Positions 1 through 5,624 of a stretch of 7,974 nt of DNA are shown one piece after another. Every line of letters begins with the position of its first letter. Position 1 is the first letter of the stretch. Below the pieces are notes generated by a model that had not been told where the DNA came from, searched no databases, and saw only the letters and a program-made list of their open reading frames with translations. A program made the position numbers and the translations under genes. This DNA is from Chryseobacterium gleum (GTDB lineage: Bacteria; Bacteroidota; Bacteroidia; UBA10329): NCBI GenBank assembly GCA_945874195.1, contig CAMCFW010000086.1, positions 1 through 7,974 on the forward strand, given 5' to 3'.

Positions 1-1686
1 AACGGAAACGTGATTGATGTATAGACCTGGGGTCAGGTTGACCGAAGAACCTTCTCTAATGGCGTACAGCCCATTGCCGGTGGCCGCAAAAACCTGATCT
101 CCGAAATTCAGCAACTGGCGACATTTCACATCTATACCATTTATCTTCCTATACAGGAAAGACTTTTCCAAACCAGTTCCTTGGCCGGTTTTGGCTTCTG
201 TAGCCGTCTTATTTTTAGTTTGGGAAACCGATGTTACTTTTGAATCGGAAGGAGCCTTTGAAGACGATGTCGGCTCAGATGCAACTGGTTCCCGTGACAT
301 TACCGTTTCTGGCTTCACCTCAGTTTCCGTGTTTTCCACCGGGTCGATGGGTTGCTCATCATCCTTCTTGTTATTCCCTTTGCGCTGTTTTCGTATCTCC
401 TTTTTAAGATCACGGAGTTCCTTTCGCGAGAGTTCTTCCTTCACCGCTTCGGGGTTTTCCTGATAGCGTTCAATGAGATCGGCTTCTTTTTTTTCCTGTT
501 TTTCTACCGAAAGTTGGGGCATCGGTTGTTGATCAGATTCCTCGCGCGCATTTTCGGATGCCTCGTTCCTACGCATCATTTCATCTACCATGCGATCAAC
601 CTCGGCCTTGCTGGTGGCTTCTTTCAGCACAAAGACCCCATTACCGGTGCCGACATACAATAGGTCTTTTACAACCAAACTCGCGGTAAGGCTGCCTTCC
701 ATGCCCGGATATCCCGAAAAGTTCTTGATGGGCTGGGCAAGATCGACCCTGCTGAGCCCGGACTCGTAGGCCAACCATAGTCCATCGTCCTCATCACGGC
801 CCAGACAGAATATCTCGTTGTCTCTGGCCCCCGTGCCATAATCGAAGCGATAATTGACCCTGTTGGTATATATGTTGGCTACAACGGCTCCTCCGCCCAA
901 AGATGAAATGGCCATGAGCGAATCGTTGAGCAAAAGAGCATCCGAGAGCACATTATCGGTAATGAATGTGCGCAAGTGCTGGGCAATTGGATAGAAGCTG
1001 CCATTCTTAAATCGATACATCGCATCGTTTTCGAAACCGAGATAAGTACCATTTTCCGTATCGAACGAAAACAGCATCTGGTCTTCAGCCATATTCACAA
1101 AGTTGCCAACGCTTTTCAGTTTTCCGGAGTTCAGCTCGAACAGACCTTCCTGATAAAAGAGCAGATAGAAACTCTGACCAGAAAAGAATGCAGCGCTGAT
1201 CAGTTTTTCCGGGAAAGGAATTTGAACCGCTTTGTTCTGTGAGTTCGGATCAATCTTAAAAACTTCACTTTCACCCACAAAATACACCTCTTTCTCTGTG
1301 CCAAGAATGTGCTGAAAGAGCTGTTTGGAGTTGAAACCTGGAATTGCCTTGATCCTGTAAGAGCCCGAATCTGAATGGATAACCTCGGCAGCACCCGAAC
1401 GCATGCCCACAAACACACGGTTGGAAGCTCGGTGATGATACACCCGAAGAACAGGAGATGGGGTAATGATGCGCTCCCAAGAAGATCCATCGTATTTGAG
1501 CAGGCCGCGCGAAGTGGCGAATAGCATGGTCTCCTCGCCATCTTGTACAATGGAATTGATGCGCGAATCACTGAACTGCCGTCCAAGCTCTATGTTGGTC
1601 ATGAAAGGCAGGCCTTGTTGAGCCCTTACGTCTTTGCAAACAAGCGACCCTAGAAAAAATAAATAGAACAGCCCTACATTCCTCAT
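1..1686 (-). CDS. Secreted beta-propeller (two-component-regulator-propeller-like) protein, C-terminus outside window
   Basis: The frame is open for all 562 codons from the ATG at 1686 to the left edge, so this is the N-terminal part of a longer protein. Residues 1-22 form a signal peptide (short basic start, core VGLFYLFFLGSLV, probable cleavage after VRA), so the rest should be periplasmic or exported. From about residue 43 there are degenerate blades of the Reg_prop style, such as INSIVQDGEETMLFATSRGL followed by KYDGSSW, RDEDDGLWLAYESGLSRVDL (297-316), LYVGTGNGVFVL (343-354) and VFAATGNGLYAI (532-543). Residues 356-510 interrupt the propeller with a Lys/Glu-rich, then Ser/Thr/Pro-rich segment. 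In this family such propellers usually precede a Y_Y_Y domain and a transmembrane output module (histidine kinase, LytTR, SpoIIE phosphatase or cyclase); that part is not visible, so the output is unknown. An in-frame ATG at 1764 exists, but it would put 26 residues before the signal peptide and overlap the next gene, so 1686 is preferred. The propeller call is fairly secure; the sensory role is inferred. Confidence 0.8.
   Translation of the reverse strand, partial: MRNVGLFYLFFLGSLVCKDVRAQQGLPFMTNIELGRQFSDSRINSIVQDGEETMLFATSRGLLKYDGSSWERIITPSPVLRVYHHRASNRVFVGMRSGAAEVIHSDSGSYRIKAIPGFNSKQLFQHILGTEKEVYFVGESEVFKIDPNSQNKAVQIPFPEKLISAAFFSGQSFYLLFYQEGLFELNSGKLKSVGNFVNMAEDQMLFSFDTENGTYLGFENDAMYRFKNGSFYPIAQHLRTFITDNVLSDALLLNDSLMAISSLGGGAVVANIYTNRVNYRFDYGTGARDNEIFCLGRDEDDGLWLAYESGLSRVDLAQPIKNFSGYPGMEGSLTASLVVKDLLYVGTGNGVFVLKEATSKAEVDRMVDEMMRRNEASENAREESDQQPMPQLSVEKQEKKEADLIERYQENPEAVKEELSRKELRDLKKEIRKQRKGNNKKDDEQPIDPVENTETEVKPETVMSREPVASEPTSSSKAPSDSKVTSVSQTKNKTATEAKTGQGTGLEKSFLYRKINGIDVKCRQLLNFGDQVFAATGNGLYAIREGSSVNLTPGLYINHVSV
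157..621 (-). other. Charged, low-complexity insertion within the propeller protein
   Basis: This stretch encodes residues 356-510 of the propeller protein. The first half is rich in Lys, Glu, Arg and Asp and likely helical or coiled (around RYQENPEAVKEELSRK and ELRDLKKEIRKQRKG). The second half is rich in Ser, Thr, Pro, Glu and Lys and likely disordered. Blade-like sequence resumes immediately afterwards (FLYRKINGI, then FAATGNGLYAI), so the segment is an insertion in a loop and not a domain end. No known domain was recognised in it. Confidence 0.65.
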
Positions 1687-1691
1687 TGCTT

Positions 1692-1721
1692 CAAAAATAG
1701 GTATTGGATCGGGTTGGCAAA
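1692..1721 (-). promoter_or_regulatory. Predicted Bacteroidota-type promoter for the propeller gene
   Basis: Reading the minus strand, TTTG (1721-1718) is followed after 18 bases by TATTTTTG (1699-1692), an exact match to the TAnnTTTG -7 box with a consensus -33 element. The box ends only 5 bases before the ATG at 1686, so transcription would be expected to start at or next to the start codon. Predicted from pattern only. Confidence 0.55.
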
Positions 1722-1722
1722 C

Positions 1723-1754
1723 TTGAACTAAAACAAACCTTAAGGCTATATTTG
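1723..1754 (+). promoter_or_regulatory. Predicted Bacteroidota-type promoter for the MBL-fold gene
   Basis: TTG (1723-1725) is followed after 21 bases by TATATTTG (1747-1754), an exact match to the TAnnTTTG -7 box. The box ends 8 bases before the ATG at 1763, implying a leader of only a few bases. Its -33 element lies one base from the -33 element of the opposing promoter, so the two divergent promoters share a core at 1718-1725. Confidence 0.5.
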
Positions 1755-1762
1755 AAACGTTC

Positions 1763-2539
1763 ATGGGGCGACAGGTTTCACTCGAATTTTTCGGAACAGG
1801 CACTTCGCAAGGTGTGCCTGTCATTGGATGCAACTGCCCTGTGTGCACTTCGGTAGACCTACGGGATCATCGATTACGGTCGTCCGTCATGATCACAACA
1901 AACGATAAGCGGTTGGTTATCGATACGGGGCCCGACTTCCGCCAGCAGATGTTGCGTTCGGGGCAGGTGGATGCAGATGCGATCCTGTTCACGCACGAAC
2001 ACATGGATCACGTGTCGGGACTGGATGACATCCGTGCCATTAACTTCCTTCAGCGAAAGAACATGCCGCTGTATGGTTCTATTGGAGTAGAGGAATCGCT
2101 ACATCGCATCTATCATTACGCTTTTGCCAAAGATCCATACCCGGGTGTGCCCATCATCGAATTTCACCGGATAAGCAACGAACCCTTCGAGGTTCTCGGA
2201 ATATCGGTCGTTCCCATTGCGGTAAAACATGGGTCGATGCCTGTTTTCGGATTCCGGATAGGGGAGTTGACCTACATCACAGATGCCAAGCAGATTGAGG
2301 ATAAGGAGCTTGAAAAGGTCAAGGGTTCGAAGATCGTGGTGCTGAATGCGCTGCGCATCAAGCATCATCATTCGCATTTGAATTTGGAAGAGGCGCTAGA
2401 GATCATGAACAAACTCGATCCGGAGGAGGGTTATTTCACGCATATCAGTCATCTTTTAGGTAAGCACGAAGATGTGTCGAAGCTTCTGCCTTCCAATGTC
2501 CATTTGGCTTACGATGGACTGAAGATAAGTACGCCATAA
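1763..2539 (+). CDS. MBL-fold metallo-hydrolase, PhnP-like phosphodiesterase family
   Basis: This is a complete 258-residue protein of the PhnP/COG1235 branch of the metallo-beta-lactamase fold. It opens with FFGTGTSQGVP (9-19), typical of the family's first strand, followed by GCNCPVC, whose three cysteines (23, 25, 28) match the structural zinc site of PhnP. The catalytic metal motif HEHMDH is at 78-83, with further candidate ligands at H156 (KHG), D174 (ITDAK) and H227/H230 near FTHISH. The HHHSH cluster (201-205) is also characteristic. Known members hydrolyse phosphodiesters such as phosphoribosyl cyclic phosphate, using two metal ions in the cytoplasm. No phn (C-P lyase) genes lie nearby, so the substrate here is unknown. 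The start is fixed: the fold begins at residue 5, an in-frame stop (TGA at 1724) lies upstream and there is no other upstream start codon. There is no Shine-Dalgarno sequence. Confidence 0.9.
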   Translation: MGRQVSLEFFGTGTSQGVPVIGCNCPVCTSVDLRDHRLRSSVMITTNDKRLVIDTGPDFRQQMLRSGQVDADAILFTHEHMDHVSGLDDIRAINFLQRKNMPLYGSIGVEESLHRIYHYAFAKDPYPGVPIIEFHRISNEPFEVLGISVVPIAVKHGSMPVFGFRIGELTYITDAKQIEDKELEKVKGSKIVVLNALRIKHHHSHLNLEEALEIMNKLDPEEGYFTHISHLLGKHEDVSKLLPSNVHLAYDGLKISTP

Positions 2540-2742
2540 GGCTGGTCTCCACTTTCTATCAACTGATGTCTGTTGTTCTCTTTCATCTATCAAAATTAAT
2601 GGGTCATACCGTGAAGATAAGCACGGCCGGGATCAATGAAATTCTTTGGAAAATGTTGAGTAACCACAGTTAAGATTCTGGAACAAGAAGTAACTGCCGC
2701 TTACTTTTCGAATATTCTATCTTCGCGGCTTCTTAAAGCACC
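2540..2742. other. Intergenic spacer between the MBL gene and prfC
   Basis: This 203-bp spacer holds no convincing gene or terminator. A weak inverted repeat (CCGTG at 2609-2613, CACGG at 2622-2626, 8-base loop) has no T-tract after it. A 24-residue ORF at 2599-2673 is too short to support without homologues. The sequence TGAAGATAAGCACG at 2612-2625 closely resembles TGAAGATAAGTACG at 2520-2533 at the 3' end of the MBL gene. The prfC promoter probably lies at the right end. Confidence 0.5.
2718..2725 (+). promoter_or_regulatory. Possible -7 box for prfC
   Basis: TATCTTCG matches TAnnTTTG with one mismatch and is followed by CGGC. It sits 17 bases before the prfC ATG, giving a leader of about ten bases. 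No clear TTG -33 element is present at the expected distance, so this is a weak prediction. Confidence 0.35.
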
Positions 2743-4323
2743 ATGACCCACAAGCAGGAAGTAGAAAGAAGGCGAACGTTCGCCATTATCAGTCACCCTG
2801 ATGCCGGAAAGACGACCCTCACTGAGAAGTTGTTGCTTTTTGGGGGCGCTATTCAAGTGGCTGGAGCAGTAAAGAGCAACAAGATAAAGAAGACAGCCAC
2901 CTCCGATTTTCTTGAGATTGAAAAGCAAAGGGGAATTTCTGTGGCCACTTCCGTTATGGGCTTTGAATACAAAGACAAGAAGGTGAACATTCTGGACACG
3001 CCCGGTCATCAGGATTTTGCTGAGGACACTTACCGCACCTTGACGGCAGTGGACAGCGTGATCGTTGTGATCGATGTGGCCAAAGGAGTTGAAACACAGA
3101 CCGAAAAGCTGGCCGAAGTGTGCCGAATGAGGAATACTCCGGTCATTGTGTTCATCAACAAACTGGACCGAGAAGGAAAGGATGCATTTGAGCTGCTGGA
3201 TGAAGTTGAAGACAAGTTGAAGATAAGAGTGCGACCTATGAGTTGGCCTATCGGGATGGGCGGTCGATTCAAAGGCGTTTACAACCTTTATGAAAACAAT
3301 CTGAGCCTCTTTTCCGGGTCAGATAAACAACGCAAAGAAGAAACCATCGACATTTCGGATGTCAACGACCCGATGGTGGACAAGATGGTGGGCGAGGTGG
3401 CCGCTAAGACCCTTCGGGAAGAAATTGAACTGGTGAATGGCGTTTATGACACGCTCAACTTGCAGGATTACCTTGATGCCAAGGTGGCCCCTGTGTTCTT
3501 TGGCAGTGCGCTCAACATGTTCGGTGTGCGCGAAATGCTCGACTGTTTCGTAGAAATTGCGCCATCGCCACGCGGCATGCACACCGAAGAACGCGACATT
3601 GAGCCTTTGGATTCCCGATTCACAGGTTTTGTTTTCAAGATACACGCGAACATCGATCCCAATCATCGCAACAGGATCGCATTCCTTCGTATTACTTCGG
3701 GCACGTTTGAACGCAACAAGGGCTATCATCACGTCAGACTGGGCAAAAGCCTCCGTTTCAGCAGCCCGACCTCATTCATGGCGCAGAAGAAAGAGGTGAT
3801 CGATGAAGCATATCCGGGCGATATCGTAGGACTTCCTGACCCGGGCAATTTCAAGATAGGCGATGCGCTTTCGGATGGCGAACCTCTTCATTTCAAGGGC
3901 ATTCCCAGTTTCTCTCCCGAAATGTTCAGGTATGTGGAAAATGCCGATCCCATGAAGACCAAACAGCTACGTCAGGGCATCGATATGCTGATGGATGAAG
4001 GCGTAGCTCAGCTTTTCACACGAAAGATCAATGGCCGACAGATCATTGGTTGTGTCGGTGCGCTACAGTTCGAGGTCATTCAGCACCGTCTGGAGCATGA
4101 GTACGGGGCCAAGTGCCGCTATGAAGCCGTAAGCCTGCACAAGGCCTGCTGGATAAGTTCAGAGGATGATAAGGAACTGGATAAGTTCGTTGACATGAAA
4201 CTGAACTTTTTGGCCAACGATAAGGACGGGAAACTGGTTTTCTTGGCCGATAGCGCATGGTCGCTGCAAATGGCGCAAGAACAATATCCGAAGATCCAGT
4301 TTCACTTCAAGAGTGAATTCTAA
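2743..4323 (+). CDS. prfC: Peptide chain release factor 3 (RF3)
   Basis: RF3 is a cytoplasmic translational GTPase that removes RF1 or RF2 from the ribosome after the finished peptide is released. The 526-residue length matches the family. All GTPase motifs are visible: G1 HPDAGKTT (18-25), the switch I segment RGISVATSVM (63-72), G3 DTPGHQDF (85-92), G4 NKLD (139-142) and a G5-like GSAL within VFFGSALNMFG. The stretch EDTYRTLTAVDSVIVVID after G3 is close to the bacterial RF3 sequence, which separates it from EF-G and TetM-type ribosome protection proteins. The C-terminal part carries the RF3-type segments GALQFEVIQHRLEHEYGAKC and the final FHFKSEF. No motif is damaged. It is flanked by unrelated genes and appears to be transcribed alone. 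The ATG at 2743 immediately precedes the conserved N-terminus, and there is no Shine-Dalgarno sequence. Confidence 0.97.
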   Translation: MTHKQEVERRRTFAIISHPDAGKTTLTEKLLLFGGAIQVAGAVKSNKIKKTATSDFLEIEKQRGISVATSVMGFEYKDKKVNILDTPGHQDFAEDTYRTLTAVDSVIVVIDVAKGVETQTEKLAEVCRMRNTPVIVFINKLDREGKDAFELLDEVEDKLKIRVRPMSWPIGMGGRFKGVYNLYENNLSLFSGSDKQRKEETIDISDVNDPMVDKMVGEVAAKTLREEIELVNGVYDTLNLQDYLDAKVAPVFFGSALNMFGVREMLDCFVEIAPSPRGMHTEERDIEPLDSRFTGFVFKIHANIDPNHRNRIAFLRITSGTFERNKGYHHVRLGKSLRFSSPTSFMAQKKEVIDEAYPGDIVGLPDPGNFKIGDALSDGEPLHFKGIPSFSPEMFRYVENADPMKTKQLRQGIDMLMDEGVAQLFTRKINGRQIIGCVGALQFEVIQHRLEHEYGAKCRYEAVSLHKACWISSEDDKELDKFVDMKLNFLANDKDGKLVFLADSAWSLQMAQEQYPKIQFHFKSEF

Positions 4324-4326
4324 GCC

Positions 4327-4905
4327 TTATTCAATCATCACGTCCTTCATCACCTTGTAACCTAAAAGGCCATCGCAAAAGGTGTATTTGATGGTGGGCG
4401 AAGTGATCGGAACAAGGTCGCGTTCAAAATTGCGTATCCTCCAGAACTCTGAATACGCATCGTTTTCCAGATCATAGACGAATCCACTTCCGCCCGGTTC
4501 GAAATGAGTTGTTCGGTGTGTTTCGAGGTAAAGATCGGTGCAACTGGCGTTCGTCCATAGCATAACGGCCATGACAAAAGGAGCCACTCCGAACAGATTG
4601 TAATAAAGCCCATCGAGCAGACTGAAATGAGCCCACTTTCGGAGGGCATAGGCCAAAAAGAACCCGATGATGCCGATTAGAATGAAGGCCTGACTGGCCT
4701 CTAACAGCGGAATGAGCGTTATCTGAAGAAAATGCACCATCACGCTGAGCCATATCAGAAACCAAACAATAAGGATCTGCGCATGGAACTCGTAAAAGAG
4801 TTCGAGTTTGAAACGCTTAACGAATTCTTTCGATGGAGGCTCTGGCCTGCTTAAGGTCGGTGGCTGAATCATGCGCCCTAAAATTAAGCTTATGGCTTTG
4901 TCCAT
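4327..4905 (-). CDS. Uncharacterised membrane protein with three predicted transmembrane segments
   Basis: I do not recognise a family. From the ATG at 4905 the protein is 192 residues. A basic, proline-containing N-terminus (about residues 1-38) is followed by three hydrophobic segments at roughly 43-68, 74-89 and 99-118, joined by short loops, one of them basic (LRKWAH). A polar C-terminal tail of about 75 residues follows (from NASCTDLYLE to the end), with two or three short strand-like stretches and two cysteines. No catalytic motif is evident. It converges on prfC with 3 bases between stop codons and is divergent from the SCO gene. Start choice is uncertain. The ATG at 4872 (giving 181 residues) is an alternative because a -7-like TAATTTTA lies just upstream of it, within the first codons of the longer version. 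A TTG at 4911 is also in frame but less likely. Shared regulation with SCO is possible but unproven. Confidence 0.7.
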   Translation of the reverse strand: MDKAISLILGRMIQPPTLSRPEPPSKEFVKRFKLELFYEFHAQILIVWFLIWLSVMVHFLQITLIPLLEASQAFILIGIIGFFLAYALRKWAHFSLLDGLYYNLFGVAPFVMAVMLWTNASCTDLYLETHRTTHFEPGGSGFVYDLENDAYSEFWRIRNFERDLVPITSPTIKYTFCDGLLGYKVMKDVMIE

Positions 4906-4911
4906 TTTCAA
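4879..4911 (-). promoter_or_regulatory. Possible promoter favouring the shorter start of the three-TM protein
   Basis: On the minus strand TTG (4911-4909) is followed after 22 bases by TAATTTTA (4886-4879), one mismatch from TAnnTTTG. It would start transcription just before the ATG at 4872. Because it overlaps the coding start at 4905, either this element or the longer start is wrong. Low confidence. Confidence 0.25.
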
Positions 4912-4925
4912 CTATGAGTTGAGTC

Positions 4926-4932
4926 TATTTTG
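4926..4932 (+). promoter_or_regulatory. Possible -7 box for the SCO gene
   Basis: TATTTTG resembles the TAnnTTTG box with the spacer one base short. It ends 15 bases before the ATG at 4948. A T-run at 4905-4908 is the only candidate -33 region. It lies in the 42-bp divergent gap shared with the three-TM protein gene. Confidence 0.3.
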
Positions 4933-4947
4933 TGCCAATTTTGCCGC

Positions 4948-5610
4948 ATGACGAAGTATAAGTGGATCATTTTGGCCTTCATTGGCATTTGGGTAGTGGG
5001 CATGATCGTGGTATATCCCATGCTCGAAAAGAAAAAACGCCTTCAGGTATTTCAACCTGCCGACATCAATCCGCAATTGGTTGATACTGATATGCAGCGA
5101 ACGGCCAAGGCCCATCGCATTGCGCCTTTCAAACTCATTGATCAGAATGGCGACACGGTGACCAATGCCGATTTCGACAACATGATCTATGTGGCCGATT
5201 TCTTCTTCACCACCTGCCCAAGCATCTGCCCCAAAATGACCACCAATCTGAGTTTGTTGGCCAAAGAATATGCTTCAGATAACGACATCATGTTCCTGTC
5301 TCATTCGGTTACGCCTGATAAAGACAGCGTTCCGGTTTTGGCGGCCTACGCGGCCAAACATCAGGCCGATGCCACCAAATGGAAATTGACCACCGGGCCT
5401 AAAAAGCACATTTATGAATTGGCACGCAGAAGCTATTTTGCTGTGACCACCGAAGGTGATGGCGGAGAAAACGACTTCATTCACACGGAAAATTTCATCC
5501 TTGTTGACAAGGAAAAGAAGATTCGTGGATTCTATGACGGCACTTCGGCCGAAGAAATGGAACGGCTTAAGGCAGACATCAAGATATTGAGGTACGAATA
5601 TGAAGAATAG
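4948..5610 (+). CDS. SCO1/SenC/PrrC-family copper and thiol protein
   Basis: This 220-residue protein has a thioredoxin-like fold and one N-terminal membrane anchor (about residues 6-25, IILAFIGIWVVGMIVVYP), leaving the rest in the periplasm. It carries the SCO metal-binding set: CPSIC with C90 and C94 in FFTTCPSICPKM, and the distal histidine H179 in DFIHTENF. SVTPDKDS and LVDKEKKIRGFYDGT are also typical of the family. SCO proteins deliver copper to the CuA site of cytochrome c oxidase or act as thiol reductases; the conserved Cys/Cys/His triad favours copper binding. No oxidase genes are in the window, so the partner cannot be assigned. The ATG at 4948 is chosen because it sits directly before the basic residues and anchor. 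An in-frame TTG at 4930 would add six residues and overlaps the probable promoter. There is no Shine-Dalgarno sequence. Confidence 0.92.
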   Translation: MTKYKWIILAFIGIWVVGMIVVYPMLEKKKRLQVFQPADINPQLVDTDMQRTAKAHRIAPFKLIDQNGDTVTNADFDNMIYVADFFFTTCPSICPKMTTNLSLLAKEYASDNDIMFLSHSVTPDKDSVPVLAAYAAKHQADATKWKLTTGPKKHIYELARRSYFAVTTEGDGGENDFIHTENFILVDKEKKIRGFYDGTSAEEMERLKADIKILRYEYEE

Positions 5611-5624
5611 GGCCTAAGGCCATG

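Noticed and set aside
191..663. Plus-strand ORFs (191-463, 352-663) opposite the propeller gene
   Set aside because: They are antisense to a continuous minus-strand coding frame; their odd Ser/Phe-rich composition simply mirrors the Lys/Glu-rich insertion.
2609..2626. Inverted repeat as a terminator for the MBL gene
   Set aside because: The stem is only 5 bp with an 8-base loop, and no T-rich tract follows, so it does not look like an intrinsic terminator.
2599..2673. 24-residue ORF in the MBL-prfC spacer
   Set aside because: It is very short and has no ribosome-binding or promoter signal that I can see; its only resemblance is a few residues shared with the end of the MBL gene.
3319..3732. 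Minus-strand ORF of 137 codons opposite prfC
   Set aside because: It is antisense to a fully conserved RF3 coding region and has no recognisable domain.
5611..5624. GGCC-TAA-GGCC palindrome between the SCO and glycosyltransferase genes as a bidirectional terminator
   Set aside because: A 4-bp stem with a 3-base loop and no flanking T-tract on either strand is too weak.
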